A DNA stretch of 64,000 nucleotides from an uncultured Curtobacterium sp. (GCA_913778205.1 CAJYUW010000009.1:26197-90196), one strand, 5' to 3'; shown: positions 8,981-18,393, counted from the stretch's first letter. Translations and numbers: made by a program. The notes: generated from the letters alone by a model not told the origin.

Positions 8981-9106
8981 GTCCGTGTACCTCTCTGGTG
9001 ATGATTGCAGGAGTCCCGACCGGCCGCTGGAAGCGCTGTGTGCCCGGTCAGGAACGCTCATTGCTACCACCCTGTCACGGAACAGAGCGAGCCAGGGGCG
9101 ATTTGT

Positions 9107-9120
9107 TTACACCGCTGTAA
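9107..9120. promoter_or_regulatory. Inverted repeat TTACA-CCGC-TGTAA, possible operator
   Basis: A perfect 5+4+5 palindrome in a short AT-rich patch 127 bp before the start of the binding-protein gene. Symmetry and place fit a dimeric repressor site for the transporter operon, but no regulator is adjacent. Confidence 0.35.
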
Positions 9121-9280
9121 TGCAGGACCGCGTCGCGTGGCGCATCATGTCGCCGGTTCCGAGCGGCGTGTCGCGCAAGATAGTTGCGTTCGGCAACACT
9201 TGGCGTTCGCCGGGCGTGTCGGGCGGTCGGGCGGCCGGGCGGCCCGCTCGGGCACGGCACTCCGCTCAGCTCCGGCCGTC

Positions 9281-9327
9281 GGTCACGAACGGTCGCCTGG
9301 CGCGCGCGGGACCGACCGTTCGTGACC
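9281..9327 (-). terminator. Inverted repeat downstream of dnaG
   Basis: Perfect 15-bp arms (GGTCACGAACGGTCG and complement) with a 17-base loop, about 220 bp past the dnaG stop. It could end the dusB-dgt-dnaG transcript; the large loop and lack of a T-tract make this uncertain. Confidence 0.4.
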
Positions 9328-9548
9328 GCCCGGCGTCGCGGCGGCGGAGAGTCGTGACCGGCCGGAGGGCGGGCAGGACCGGGGGGCGCGGCGCCGGTCG
9401 CGGTGTTGGTCGCACGACGTGCCGTGCTCGTTCCGCGCTCGTCGCACGACGTGCCGCCCGCTGAACGCACGCCCGACACCTCCCGCGATCAACCGTGACC
9501 GCGAGCCGAGCCCCGCCAGCGAACACCCGCCCGCCCGGGTCCGCCGGC

Positions 9549-11483
9549 TCAGCGCTGGCCGGCAGCGGCCGCGGCGGCCTCGGAGTCTGCGCGCAACCGC
9601 ATCCGCTGCGCGTCGATGTCCACGAGCTGCCGCTGGATCTCCGCGCGTCGGTCGGCCTGCTCGTGGGGGTCCGCCCGCTGCAACTGCCCGAGCAGGGACG
9701 CCTTGCGCGCGAGGAGGTCGCGCTCGACCAGCGCCACGACGATGCTCCGGCAGTAGAGCGCGAGGTCCTCGTCGGTGCGCGCCGGGATGGGCGACAGCGC
9801 GAGCTCCTGCACGAGGCCACGCAGCGGCATGGGCACGTCGGTGAGCAGCCGGTCGAGCCAGTCCCCCGCGCCGATCGCGTCGACGTTCGCGACCACGGCG
9901 TCCCGCACCACCGCGAGCATCGGCGCGGAGAACGTCGCCGCCGCTGCCAGGCCGAGCAACGGTGCCCCCACGTGGGCGGGCTGCTGCACCATCGCCATCA
10001 CCGCGTCCCGCTCCATGCGGGTGATCGGGTCGTTCGGCAGCGAGCGGAGACCGGCGACGGGTTCGTCGGCCGGGGCGACCAGTTCGCCACCGGGCCCGGC
10101 CTGCGCGACCGGCACCGAGCCTCCGTGCCGGTCGTCCTGCGCGGACCGCGCACGCTGCCGTGCGTTCTCGACCGCACGCCGGACCTCCGGGATGTCGAGT
10201 CCGAGCCAGCCGGCGAGCTCGCGGACGTAGCCCTGGGTCAGCGACCGGTCGCGGATGGTGGCGAGCACGGGTGCCGCCGCGCGCAGCGCGCTGACCCGTC
10301 CCTCCACGGTCTCGAGGTCGTGGCCGTCGAGGGTACGCCGGATCATGAACTCGAACATCGGCCGCTTGTTGGTGACGAGGCGGCGGATCGCGTCGTCACC
10401 GCGCGCGAGGCGGAGGTCGCACGGGTCGAGTCCGTCGGGGGCGACCGCGACGAAGGTCTGGGCGGCGAAGCGCTGTTCCTCGGCGAATGCCCGCGAGGCG
10501 GCGCGCTGCCCGGCGTCGTCGGGGTCGAACGTGAAGACGACCTCGCCGTTGGCGTTCGGGTCGGCCCCGCTGACGTCGCCGAGCATCGGACGGAGCACCT
10601 TGATGTGGTCGACGCCGAACGAGGTGCCGCACGTCGCGACCGCGGTGGTCACGCCCGCGAGGTGGCACGCCATGACGTCGGTGTAGCCCTCGACGATCAC
10701 GACCTGCTTCTGCTTCGAGATCTCCCGGCGGGCGAGGTCGATCCCGTAGAGCACCTGGCTCTTGTGGTAGATCGGCGTCTCGGGGGTGTTGAGGTACTTC
10801 GGACCCTTGTCGTCGTCGAGCAGGCGGCGCGCGCCGAACCCGATCGTGGCCCCGGTGACGTCGCGGATCGGCCACATGAGGCGCCCGCGGAACCGGTCGT
10901 ACGGCGAGCGGTCGCCCTGGCTCACGAGGCCCGCGCTGGTGAGCTCCTCGAGCGTGAAGCCGCGGCCGCGCAGGTGGTCCTTGAGCGCGTCGTACGACTT
11001 CGGGGCGAAGCCGACGCCGAAGTGCTGCGCCGCGCCAGGGTCGAACCCGCGCTCCCCGAGGAAGCGCCGGGCCGGATCGGCCCCAGCCGTCGTGAGCTGT
11101 GCCGTGAAGAACTCGAGTGCGGCCTCGTTCGCCGCGATGAGGCGCGCACGCGTGTTGTAGTCGGTGCGGGGCCCTTCGCCCTCCTCGTAGTGGAGGGTGA
11201 ACCCGATCTTCGCCGCCATCCGCTCCACGGCCTCGGCGAAGGTCGTGTGGTCCTGCGCCATGATGAAGCTGAAGACGTCGCCGTCCTCACCGCAGCCGAA
11301 GCAGTGGTAGCGGCCGACCTGCGGCCGGACGTGGAAGGACGGCGACCGCTCGTCGTGGAACGGGCACAGGCCCTTCATCGACCCGACGCCGGCGTGCTTC
11401 AGGGTGACGTAGTCACCGACCACGTCGGCGATGTTGACACGCGAGCGGACCTCGTCGATGTCGTTCCGCGCGATCCTGGCCAC
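9549..11483 (-). CDS. dnaG: DNA primase
   Basis: A 644-residue DnaG primase, which makes RNA primers at the replication fork. The zinc-binding CHC2 domain has Cys40, His43, Cys61 and Cys64 (CPFH and CFGC). The TOPRIM domain holds VVIVEGYTD with the catalytic Glu and, further on, FDPDDAG with the metal-binding Asp residues. The C-terminal third would bind the DnaB helicase. It follows dgt across a 250-bp repeat-bearing gap, the common actinobacterial order dusB-dgt-dnaG. Confidence 0.97.
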   Translation of the reverse strand: MARIARNDIDEVRSRVNIADVVGDYVTLKHAGVGSMKGLCPFHDERSPSFHVRPQVGRYHCFGCGEDGDVFSFIMAQDHTTFAEAVERMAAKIGFTLHYEEGEGPRTDYNTRARLIAANEAALEFFTAQLTTAGADPARRFLGERGFDPGAAQHFGVGFAPKSYDALKDHLRGRGFTLEELTSAGLVSQGDRSPYDRFRGRLMWPIRDVTGATIGFGARRLLDDDKGPKYLNTPETPIYHKSQVLYGIDLARREISKQKQVVIVEGYTDVMACHLAGVTTAVATCGTSFGVDHIKVLRPMLGDVSGADPNANGEVVFTFDPDDAGQRAASRAFAEEQRFAAQTFVAVAPDGLDPCDLRLARGDDAIRRLVTNKRPMFEFMIRRTLDGHDLETVEGRVSALRAAAPVLATIRDRSLTQGYVRELAGWLGLDIPEVRRAVENARQRARSAQDDRHGGSVPVAQAGPGGELVAPADEPVAGLRSLPNDPITRMERDAVMAMVQQPAHVGAPLLGLAAAATFSAPMLAVVRDAVVANVDAIGAGDWLDRLLTDVPMPLRGLVQELALSPIPARTDEDLALYCRSIVVALVERDLLARKASLLGQLQRADPHEQADRRAEIQRQLVDIDAQRMRLRADSEAAAAAAGQR

Positions 11484-11544
11484 CCGACGATCCTAGTTCG
11501 TGCGGCCGACGATGGGATGCGGTCGCGTCCGGCTGTGGACCGGC

Positions 11545-11702
11545 GAGCAGCCGGGAGGCGCGACGCACGCCCGACAGGCAGCCCTGAAGGCGCGACGCAC
11601 GCCCGACAGGCCAGCCCGGAAGGCGCGACGCACGTCCGGCGAGCAGCCGGGAGGCGCGATGCACGCCCGGCGAGCAGCCGGGAGGCTCGGCGACTGCCCG
11701 GC
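11545..11702. repeat. Five tandem copies of a 31-32 bp repeat
   Basis: Units starting at 11545, 11577, 11609, 11641 and 11672 share the core GGAGGCGCGACGCACGCCC. They fill the dgt-dnaG gap. The core is the same as the arm of the terminator-like hairpins elsewhere, so this looks like a tandemly expanded half of such a hairpin. No ORF here looks real. Confidence 0.8.
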
Positions 11703-11733
11703 GGTCGGCTCCCGTCGCCGAGGCGGGCCGGCG

Positions 11734-13023
11734 TCACACCGGGATGTACGTGCGCTCCTGCTCCCCCACGACCAACCGCCGGTGCCACGCCAGCGCACCC
11801 TGGTCGGTCAGGCTCGCCACCTGGTCGACCACGGCGCGGAGCCGCCCGGCATCGTCGTCCGCCGCACGCCAGTCGGCAGCGAACCCCGGCTCGAGGTCGG
11901 CGCTGCCGGTGGCGGCCAGCGCGTCGAGCAGCTCGGTCAGCACCCGCCGCTGTTCCTCGTACACCGGCTGCCGGTCGCCCTGCGTCATCACGAACGCCGC
12001 GACGATGCCCTTGAGCACCGCGATCTCGCCGATGATCTCCGGCGGCGTGACGACCGACGCGGCGAACCGGACGAGCGACCCGGACGCGTAGGACTCCCGG
12101 GTCGCCGCGGTGGCGGTGCGTGCGAAGCGGCCGATGAGCTGCGAGGTCAGGTTCTTCAGGCGTGCGAGGTCCCGCCGGGAGCCGTCGTAGGACGTCATCC
12201 ACAGCGGCAGTGCGCGCAGCCGGTCGAACGCCTCGAGCAGTTCCTCGCGGCTGAGGTCGTCCCCGACCCAGGCGTGCATCGCGGTGACGATGTCGTTCTC
12301 GCCGACGCGGTCACCGAGCGCGGCGACGTCGATGAACCCCGCCACCACGGCGTCCTCGAAGTCGTGCACCGAGTAGGCGATGTCGTCGGACAGGTCCATC
12401 ACCTGCGCCTCGATGCACCGCTGCCGTCGGGGGGCTCCCGCGCGGAGCCACTCGAACGCCGCGTGGTCGTCGTCGTAGAACCCGAACTTGGTGCGGCCGG
12501 ACGACGACTCGGACACGCCCTGCGACGCCGGCCACGGGTACTTGCAGCTGGCGTCGAGCGACGCCCGCGTCAGGTTCAGCCCGTAGGCGCGGTCCTGGTC
12601 CGGACCGGAACCGTAGACCTTCGGCTCGAGCCGGGTGAGCAGGCGGAGGGTCTGCGCGTTCCCCTCGAACCCGCCGATGCCCGCGGCCCAGGCATTCACG
12701 GCGGTCTCGCCGTTGTGCCCGAACGGCGGGTGGCCGATGTCGTGCGCGAGGCAGGCGGTGTCGACGACGTCGGGGTCGAGGCCGAGCGAGTCGGCGAGCT
12801 CCCGGCCGACCTGGGCGACCTCGAGCGAGTGCGTCAGGCGGTTGCGGGCGAAGTCGAGTCCGGTGGTGGGACTGAGCACCTGCGTCTTCGCGGCCAGCCG
12901 TCGGAGCGCGCTGGAGTGCAGCAGCCGGGCGCGGTCGCGGGCGAAGTCGGACCGGCGGTTCGAGTGCTGCTCGGGCAGCCAGCGCTCGGCGTCGGCGGGG
13001 CCGTACGAGGCGGTGGCGCTCAT
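11734..13023 (-). CDS. dgt: dGTP triphosphohydrolase-like HD protein
   Basis: A 429-residue enzyme expected to cleave deoxynucleoside triphosphates to the nucleoside and triphosphate. It has the HD-domain metal site: His in RLTHSLEVAQVGR and HD in CLAHDIGHPPFGHNGE, plus a later D in SDDIAYSVHD. The ATG at 13023 overlaps the TGA of the dusB-like gene (ATGA), which fixes the start. Length and motifs fit the class found next to dnaG in actinobacteria. Confidence 0.94.
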   Translation of the reverse strand: MSATASYGPADAERWLPEQHSNRRSDFARDRARLLHSSALRRLAAKTQVLSPTTGLDFARNRLTHSLEVAQVGRELADSLGLDPDVVDTACLAHDIGHPPFGHNGETAVNAWAAGIGGFEGNAQTLRLLTRLEPKVYGSGPDQDRAYGLNLTRASLDASCKYPWPASQGVSESSSGRTKFGFYDDDHAAFEWLRAGAPRRQRCIEAQVMDLSDDIAYSVHDFEDAVVAGFIDVAALGDRVGENDIVTAMHAWVGDDLSREELLEAFDRLRALPLWMTSYDGSRRDLARLKNLTSQLIGRFARTATAATRESYASGSLVRFAASVVTPPEIIGEIAVLKGIVAAFVMTQGDRQPVYEEQRRVLTELLDALAATGSADLEPGFAADWRAADDDAGRLRAVVDQVASLTDQGALAWHRRLVVGEQERTYIPV

Positions 13024-14186
13024 CCGCCGCTGTGGTGCAGCTCGGCGGCCGCGAGGACCTTGCGGAACTCCTCGTCGACGTCGCGGGACTCGAGCCACCG
13101 GTCGGGCAGGGCCGTGCGCTTCGGGTGCCCGGCGCGACCGCGCGGCCCCTCCACGTCGGCGCCCGGGTACGGCGCGGACCAGTCGAGCTTGCCGAGCAGG
13201 TCGTCGATCTCCTGGAGCGACGACGCCATCGCGAGCCCGGACCGCACGTCGCCGCCGATCGGGTACCCCTTGAAGTACCAGGCCACGTGCTTGCGGACGT
13301 CGCGGCAGCCGTGGTCCTCGGAGCCGAAGAACTCGACGAGCAGCTCGGCGTGCCGCCGGAACGCGACCGCGACGTCACCGAGGGACGGCATCGCGCGGAC
13401 GTCCTCGCCGCGGAACGCCGCCGCGAGGTCGCCGAAGAGCCACGGCCGGCCGAGGCAGCCGCGACCGACGACCACGCCGTCGCACCCGGTCTCGTCGACC
13501 ATGCGCAGGGCGTCCGCCGCGGACCAGATGTCGCCGTTGCCGAGGACCGGGATGTCGGTGATCGTCTCCTTGAGCGTCGCGATGGCCGACCAGTCGGCGT
13601 GCCCGGAGTAGTGCTCGTTCGCCGTGCGCGCGTGCAGCGAGATCGCCGCAACGCCCGCGTCCCGTGCGATCCGGGCGGCGTCGAGGTAGGTGAGGTGGTC
13701 GGCGTCGATGCCCTTGCGCATCTTCACGGTGACCGGGACGTCGCCGGCGGCCTTGACGGTCTTCTCGACGAGGTCCTTGAAGAGGTCGGTCTTCCACGGC
13801 AGTGCCGCCCCGCCGCCCTTGCGGGTGACCTTCGGCACCGGGCAGCCGAAGTTGAGGTCGATGTGGTCGGCACGGTCCTCGCCGACGAGGATGGTCGCGG
13901 CCTCGGCCACGGTGTTCGGCTCGACGCCGTAGAGCTGGATGGAGCGCGGCGTCTCGGACTCGTGGTGTTGGATGAGCTGCATCGACACGGGGGTCCGCTC
14001 GACGAGGGCCCGCGACGTGATCATCTCGCAGACGTACAGGCCGGCGCCGTACTCGCGGCAGAGGCGGCGGTACGCCATGTTCGTGATGCCCGCCATCGGG
14101 GCGAGCACGACCGGCGCCTCGACCTCGATCGGGCCGATGCGCAGCGGTCCGCCGACTCGCGAGGCGGGTGCTTGTGTGATCGTCAT
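13020..14186 (-). CDS. dusB: tRNA-dihydrouridine synthase (DusB family)
   Basis: A 388-residue flavoprotein that reduces specific uridines in tRNA to dihydrouridine. It has the FMN-barrel start APMAGITNMAYR, the NFGCPVPKV motif with the catalytic Cys, the KMRKGID segment and LGNGDI and GVVVGRGCLGRPW near the FMN phosphate. It is the first gene of the dusB-dgt-dnaG unit, overlaps dgt by 4 bp, and is divergent from the deacylase gene 47 bp away. Confidence 0.94.
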   Translation of the reverse strand: MTITQAPASRVGGPLRIGPIEVEAPVVLAPMAGITNMAYRRLCREYGAGLYVCEMITSRALVERTPVSMQLIQHHESETPRSIQLYGVEPNTVAEAATILVGEDRADHIDLNFGCPVPKVTRKGGGAALPWKTDLFKDLVEKTVKAAGDVPVTVKMRKGIDADHLTYLDAARIARDAGVAAISLHARTANEHYSGHADWSAIATLKETITDIPVLGNGDIWSAADALRMVDETGCDGVVVGRGCLGRPWLFGDLAAAFRGEDVRAMPSLGDVAVAFRRHAELLVEFFGSEDHGCRDVRKHVAWYFKGYPIGGDVRSGLAMASSLQEIDDLLGKLDWSAPYPGADVEGPRGRAGHPKRTALPDRWLESRDVDEEFRKVLAAAELHHSGG

Positions 14187-14233
14187 ACGCTGCTCATTCT
14201 CCCACGTCGGTGCGCGCCGGTAGCGTTGTCCAC

Positions 14234-14716
14234 ATGACGGACTCCGCGATCGCCCGCTTCGACGCCGACGCCGCCGCCCGCGGTCTGCGGGTCGACGTCG
14301 TCGAACGTCCGGCCGCCGACTCGCTCGAGCAGGCCGCCGGGCTCCTCGGCATCGAGCCGGGCGACATCGTCAAGACGCTCGTCGTGAAGCGGCACGACGG
14401 CGGCTTCCTCTTGGCGCTCGTCCCCGGCGGCCGGAGCATCGCCTGGAAGAAGCTCCGCACGGTCGTCGGCGTGAACAAGCTGTCGATGCCCGACGCCGCG
14501 ACCGCGCTCGAGGCCTCGGGCTACGAGCGCGGCACCATCACGCCGATCGGCGCGACGGGCGACCTGCCCGTGTACGCCGACGAGCGCATCGTCGGGCAGC
14601 GTGTCGCGCTCGGCGCCGGACGGCACGGGGCGAGTGCCTTCGTCGACGCGGACGACCTCGTCGCCGCGTACGGCGCGACGGTCGCCGACATCACCGACGA
14701 GGAACCCGTCCGCTGA
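14234..14716 (+). CDS. YbaK/EbsC-type aminoacyl-tRNA deacylase
   Basis: A 160-residue single-domain protein of the YbaK/ProX editing family, which hydrolyses mischarged aminoacyl-tRNAs such as Cys-tRNA-Pro. The family features are ADSLEQAAGLLGIEPGDIVKTLVVK (with the conserved Lys), WKKLRTVVGVNKLSM and the GTITPIGATGDLPVYAD loop. The ATG at 14234 is preferred over an upstream GTG; it leaves 47 bp for divergent promoters with dusB. Which charged tRNA it edits is not known. Confidence 0.9.
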   Translation: MTDSAIARFDADAAARGLRVDVVERPAADSLEQAAGLLGIEPGDIVKTLVVKRHDGGFLLALVPGGRSIAWKKLRTVVGVNKLSMPDAATALEASGYERGTITPIGATGDLPVYADERIVGQRVALGAGRHGASAFVDADDLVAAYGATVADITDEEPVR

Positions 14717-14782
14717 CGGTCCGCGTGCCGGGTACCGCGCTGCGCCGGGACGAGGACGACGAGCCAGCGGGATGGAGCAGGG

Positions 14783-14953
14783 TCAGTCGGGGACCTCGGT
14801 CCAGTCGCCCTCCGCGCCGGGCACGAAGCACGAGTCCCCTTCGCAGACCGGCGCACCGCCGGGCGTGACGAGCGTGAGCAGGGCGGGTCGCGCCTCCTGG
14901 CCGTCGGACTGGAGGCGCGGCTCGGCCGGGCCGTCCACTCGGACGTCCGTCAT
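14783..14953 (-). CDS. Small 56-residue protein downstream of the FrnE-like gene
   Basis: A short protein starting MTDVRVDG at an ATG (14953) that overlaps the stop of the FrnE-like gene by 4 bp, so it is very likely translated. The C-terminal half carries two cysteines flanking an acidic patch (VCEGDSC) and ends in DWTEVPD; small proteins of this type often follow DsbA-like genes in this family, from memory. Its middle codes across a GGAGGC/GCCTCC inverted repeat like those used as terminators elsewhere. Function unknown. Confidence 0.65.
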   Translation of the reverse strand: MTDVRVDGPAEPRLQSDGQEARPALLTLVTPGGAPVCEGDSCFVPGAEGDWTEVPD

Positions 14954-15684
14954 CGGGTCGCCTCCGCGTCCGCTCGGGCGTCGTCCGCGGCGCGCTCCGC
15001 CGCGTCGGCGACCTCGGCGGGGGTCGTCTCGCGGAGCTGCACGACCTGCTGGAGCACCTGCGCGAACGTGGCCGGGTCCTGCGCCCCGGAGACGCCGTAC
15101 TTGCCGTCGATGACGAAGAACGGGACGCCGTTGATGCCGAACGCCTGCGCCTGTGCCTGGTCGGCGCGGACCGCGGCGAGCTGGGCATCGTCGCGGAGGG
15201 TCGCGAGCACCTCGTCGCGGTCGAGCCCGATCGACGCGCCGAGGTCGGCGAGCGACTCGTCCTGCCCGACGTGCTCGCCGCGTTCGAAGTACGCGGTGAA
15301 CAGCCGCTCGACCATCTCGAGCTGCTTGCCGTGCTGCTTCGCGAGGTGGATGACCTGGTGCGCCTTGACCGTGTTGGTGTGGTGGAGCGCGTCGTAGTCG
15401 TAGTGGAGGCCGACCGTGGTGGCGATGTCGGCGACCTGGTCGATCATCTGCTGCGCCTGGGCGACCGGGAGGCCCTTGTGCTGGGAGAGGAACTCGGCCT
15501 CGGTGCCCTCGAAGTCGACCGGGGTGTCGGGGCTGAGCTCGAACGAGTGGTACTCGACCTCGACCGGACGAGCATCGGCCGAGTCGTGGAAGGCGGCCAC
15601 GCCGGACTCGAACTTCCGCTTGCCGATGTAGCACCAGGGGCAGGCGATGTCCGACCAGACATCGACCTTCACAGAGTCAGTCAT
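14950..15684 (-). CDS. DsbA-family oxidoreductase, FrnE-like
   Basis: A 244-residue cytoplasmic thioredoxin-fold protein. It has the active site CPWC (Cys15, Cys18) close to the N-terminus and the cis-Pro loop GVPFFVID near residue 180, with the helical insertion (DYDALHHTNTVKAHQVIHLAKQ) typical of FrnE/polyketide-type DsbA proteins. No signal peptide is seen. The ATG at 15684 is chosen since upstream codons cross into a large palindrome. Role in thiol redox balance is inferred from family. Confidence 0.9.
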   Translation of the reverse strand: MTDSVKVDVWSDIACPWCYIGKRKFESGVAAFHDSADARPVEVEYHSFELSPDTPVDFEGTEAEFLSQHKGLPVAQAQQMIDQVADIATTVGLHYDYDALHHTNTVKAHQVIHLAKQHGKQLEMVERLFTAYFERGEHVGQDESLADLGASIGLDRDEVLATLRDDAQLAAVRADQAQAQAFGINGVPFFVIDGKYGVSGAQDPATFAQVLQQVVQLRETTPAEVADAAERAADDARADAEATR

Positions 15685-15721
15685 GCTGATGCCAACGCGG
15701 CTCCGTCGCGCCCATTCCCGC

Positions 15722-15783
15722 CGCACAACCAAAGTCACCCTGAACCGTGCGTTTGCGCGGTTCAGGGTGACTTTGGTTGTGCG
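15722..15783. terminator. 26-bp perfect inverted repeat between glyS and the FrnE-like gene
   Basis: Arms 15722-15747 and 15758-15783 are exact complements around a 10-base spacer, much longer than needed for a terminator. It lies 60 bp after the glyS stop and 38 bp before the FrnE-like start. It probably acts as a terminator, and its length and perfection suggest a mobile or dispersed palindromic repeat. Confidence 0.6.
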
Positions 15784-15843
15784 AAGCGCCCGGAACCGGG
15801 CGACCCGCGAGAACGACGAGCGCAGCTGCGCCGACGCCGACCG

Positions 15844-17229
15844 CTACGCGCCGAGCAACCGCGCCGCGAGGTAGCCCTGCAGCTGGTCGAGCGAGACCCG
15901 CTCCTGGCTCATCGTGTCGCGCTCGCGCACCGTGACGGCCTTGTCGTCGAGGGTGTCGAAGTCGACCGTGATGCAGAACGGCGTGCCGATCTCGTCGTGG
16001 CGACGGTACCGGCGACCGATCGCCCCGGCGTCGTCGAAGTCCACGTTCCAGTACTGGCGCAGGTCGTCGGCGAGTCCGCGGGCGACCGGGGAGAGCTGCT
16101 CGTTGCGGGACAGCGGCAGCACCGCGGCCTTGACCGGGGCCAGGCGCGGGTCGAGCCGCAGGACCGTGCGCTTGTCGACGCCGCCCTTCGCGTTCGGGGC
16201 CTCGTCCTCGTGGTAGGCGTCGATGAGGAACGCCATGAGGGCACGGGTGAGGCCGAACGACGGCTCGATGACGTACGGCACGTACTTCTCGTTCGCCGCC
16301 TGGTCGAAGTACTTGAGGTCCTTGCCCGACGCCTCGATGTGGTTCGTCAGGTCGAAGTCGGTGCGGTTCGCGACGCCCATGAGCTCGCCCCACTCGGAGC
16401 CCTGGAAGCCGAAGCGGTACTCGATGTCGGCGGTGGCGTCGGAGTAGTGCGCCCGCTCGCCGTCCGGCACGTCGAAGCGGCGGAGGTTCTCGGGGTCGAT
16501 GCCGAGGTCGGTGTAGAACGCCACCGAGTCCGCGATCCACTGCTCGTAGTGCTCCCCCGCGATCGCCGGCGGCACGAAGTACTCGATCTCCATCTGCTCG
16601 AACTCGCGCGTGCGGAAGATGAAGTTGCCGGGCGTGATCTCGTTGCGGAACGCCTTGCCGACCTGGCCGATGCCGAACGGGGGCTTCATGCGGCTCGTCG
16701 TCACGACCTGCGCGAAGTCGACGAAGATGCCCTGCGCGGTCTCTGGGCGGAGGAAGTTCAGGCCCTCCTCGGACTCGACCGGGCCGAGGTAGGTCTTGAG
16801 CATGCCGGAGAACTCGCGCGGCTCGGTCCACTGGCCGCGGGTGCCGCAGTTGGAGCAGGCGATCTCGGCCATGCCGCCCTCGGGCTGTCGGCCCTTCTTC
16901 GCGACGAACGCCTCGATCAGGTGGTCCTCGCGGAAGCGGTGGTGGCAGTGCAGGCACTCGACGAGCGGGTCGGTGAAGGTGGCGACGTGACCTGAGGCCT
17001 CCCACACCTTGCGCGGCAGGATGACGGCGGAGTCGAGGCCCACCATGTCACCGCGGCCGCGGACGAACCGCTGCCACCACTGGCGCTTGATGTTCTCCTT
17101 GAGCTCGACGCCGAGGGGCCCGTAGTCCCACGCGGACCGGGATCCGCCGTAGATCTCACCCGACTGGAACACGAAGCCGCGGCCCTTGGCCAGGGCGATG
17201 ACGCTGTCGAGACGGGAGGGCTGTGCCAA
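15844..17229 (-). CDS. glyS: Glycyl-tRNA synthetase (single-chain dimeric type)
   Basis: A 461-residue class II synthetase that charges tRNA-Gly. Features in order: motif 1 region with [11 protein letters not shown]; a zinc-ribbon insertion (CLHCHHRF, then CSNCGTRG); the [12 protein letters not shown] glycine-site segment; motif 2 [19 protein letters not shown]; motif 3 [13 protein letters not shown]; and a C-terminal anticodon-binding domain. Length matches the alpha-2 enzyme. It is flanked by a large palindrome and the class V aminotransferase gene. Confidence 0.96.
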   Translation of the reverse strand: MAQPSRLDSVIALAKGRGFVFQSGEIYGGSRSAWDYGPLGVELKENIKRQWWQRFVRGRGDMVGLDSAVILPRKVWEASGHVATFTDPLVECLHCHHRFREDHLIEAFVAKKGRQPEGGMAEIACSNCGTRGQWTEPREFSGMLKTYLGPVESEEGLNFLRPETAQGIFVDFAQVVTTSRMKPPFGIGQVGKAFRNEITPGNFIFRTREFEQMEIEYFVPPAIAGEHYEQWIADSVAFYTDLGIDPENLRRFDVPDGERAHYSDATADIEYRFGFQGSEWGELMGVANRTDFDLTNHIEASGKDLKYFDQAANEKYVPYVIEPSFGLTRALMAFLIDAYHEDEAPNAKGGVDKRTVLRLDPRLAPVKAAVLPLSRNEQLSPVARGLADDLRQYWNVDFDDAGAIGRRYRRHDEIGTPFCITVDFDTLDDKAVTVRERDTMSQERVSLDQLQGYLAARLLGA

Positions 17230-17343
17230 GAGGAGCTCCAGGGTTCGCCGGACTGGGTGCCCGGTGCGGAAACGTACCCGGCAAGCGTACCGGCCCCGCG
17301 GCCGTCGGCGGACGGGAGGCGCGGTGACCGTGGACGAGCCAGC

Positions 17344-18393
17344 TCACCCCACAGGTCTGAAGCCGGCGAGCGTCCTGAGGACGTCGGCGACGCGGGTCAC
17401 GTCGTCGTCGTCGTTCCAGAGGTGGAACGCCAGGCGGAGCCGTCCGGCGCGGCCGCTCGCGGTGACGCCCGCGTCCGTCAGCGCCCGGAGCGCCGAGCCG
17501 TCCTCGTCCGGGAACGTCGTGATCGCCTGCCCGCTCCGCGGCGACCCGAGCGCGTCCGCGAGCCGGTCCGCGAGACCGGTGGCGTGCCTCCAGGCCGATG
17601 CCGTGTCGACGACCGCGAGGTGCCGCAGCGCGGCGACCGCCCCTGGCCAGGCCTGCCACGCCGGTGACACGTCGAACCGGCGCGCGTCGTCGGCGAGCCG
17701 CATCGTCGGGCCGTAGCACGACGACCACACGTCGGCGCCCGCGTACCAGCCGGCCTGCACGGGCCGGAGCCGCTCGAGCGCCACGTCGGAGAACGTCGCG
17801 AAGGCCACCCCGCGCGGCGCGCACAACCACTTGTAGGCGTGCGTGACCGTCACGTCGAACGGCGAGGCGTCCACGGGGAGCACCCCGGCGGCCTGCGTCA
17901 GGTCGCACAGGGTGAGCGCCCCGACGGCCCGGGCTGCGGCGACGACCGGCTCCGGGTCGGTGACCACGCCGCTCGACGACTGCACCGCGGACCACGCCAC
18001 CATCGCGGTGCCGGGCCGCACCTCGTCGGCGAGCCGGTCGAGCGGGACGCTCCGGACCCGGACGCCCCGGTGTGCCTGGGCGTGGAACGGGAACACGACC
18101 GAGCTGAAGTCACCGTCGGGGACGACCACCTCGGCACCGTCGGGCAGCGCCGCGGCGGCGACCGCGACCATCGCCGAGGTCTGTGAGCCCGTGGCCACGC
18201 GGGACGGGTCGACGCCGACGATGCGGGCGAAGAGCGCGCGACCCTCTTCGACGAGGGCGCCGTACGCCACCGGCGACGACGCTGCGCGGCCCCACTCGTC
18301 GAGGTCGGCGCGCATCGCGGCGAGGGTGCCGTGCGTGGGCAGGCCCGCCGTGCACGCCGCGAGGTAGCCGGAGCCGTCGACGAAGGAGTCCAT
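17344..18393 (-). CDS. Class V PLP-dependent aminotransferase
   Basis: A 349-residue protein with the fold of cysteine-desulfurase-like aminotransferases. The cofactor lysine sits in VTHAYKWLCAPRG, with LCDLTQAAG as the Asp/Gln cofactor contacts upstream. No conserved active-site Cys of desulfurases is obvious, so transamination, lyase or kynureninase-like activity is more likely. I prefer the ATG at 18393 to one 6 codons upstream. It is divergent from a LysR regulator 70 bp away, the usual layout of a LysR-controlled gene. Confidence 0.85.
   Translation of the reverse strand: MDSFVDGSGYLAACTAGLPTHGTLAAMRADLDEWGRAASSPVAYGALVEEGRALFARIVGVDPSRVATGSQTSAMVAVAAAALPDGAEVVVPDGDFSSVVFPFHAQAHRGVRVRSVPLDRLADEVRPGTAMVAWSAVQSSSGVVTDPEPVVAAARAVGALTLCDLTQAAGVLPVDASPFDVTVTHAYKWLCAPRGVAFATFSDVALERLRPVQAGWYAGADVWSSCYGPTMRLADDARRFDVSPAWQAWPGAVAALRHLAVVDTASAWRHATGLADRLADALGSPRSGQAITTFPDEDGSALRALTDAGVTASGRAGRLRLAFHLWNDDDDVTRVADVLRTLAGFRPVG

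Larger units (their letters stand above)
8981..9548. other. Intergenic region upstream of the transporter operon
   Basis: 568 bp with no gene I can support. It holds an inverted repeat at 9107-9120 (possible operator of the binding-protein gene), a 15-bp inverted repeat at 9281-9327, and two copies of GTCGCACGACGTGCCG at 9409-9424 and 9441-9456. Confidence 0.7.

Noticed and set aside
17230..17343. T-box leader for glyS
   Set aside because: The region before glyS is only 114 bp to the next stop codon and lacks the T-box sequence and specifier stem pattern.
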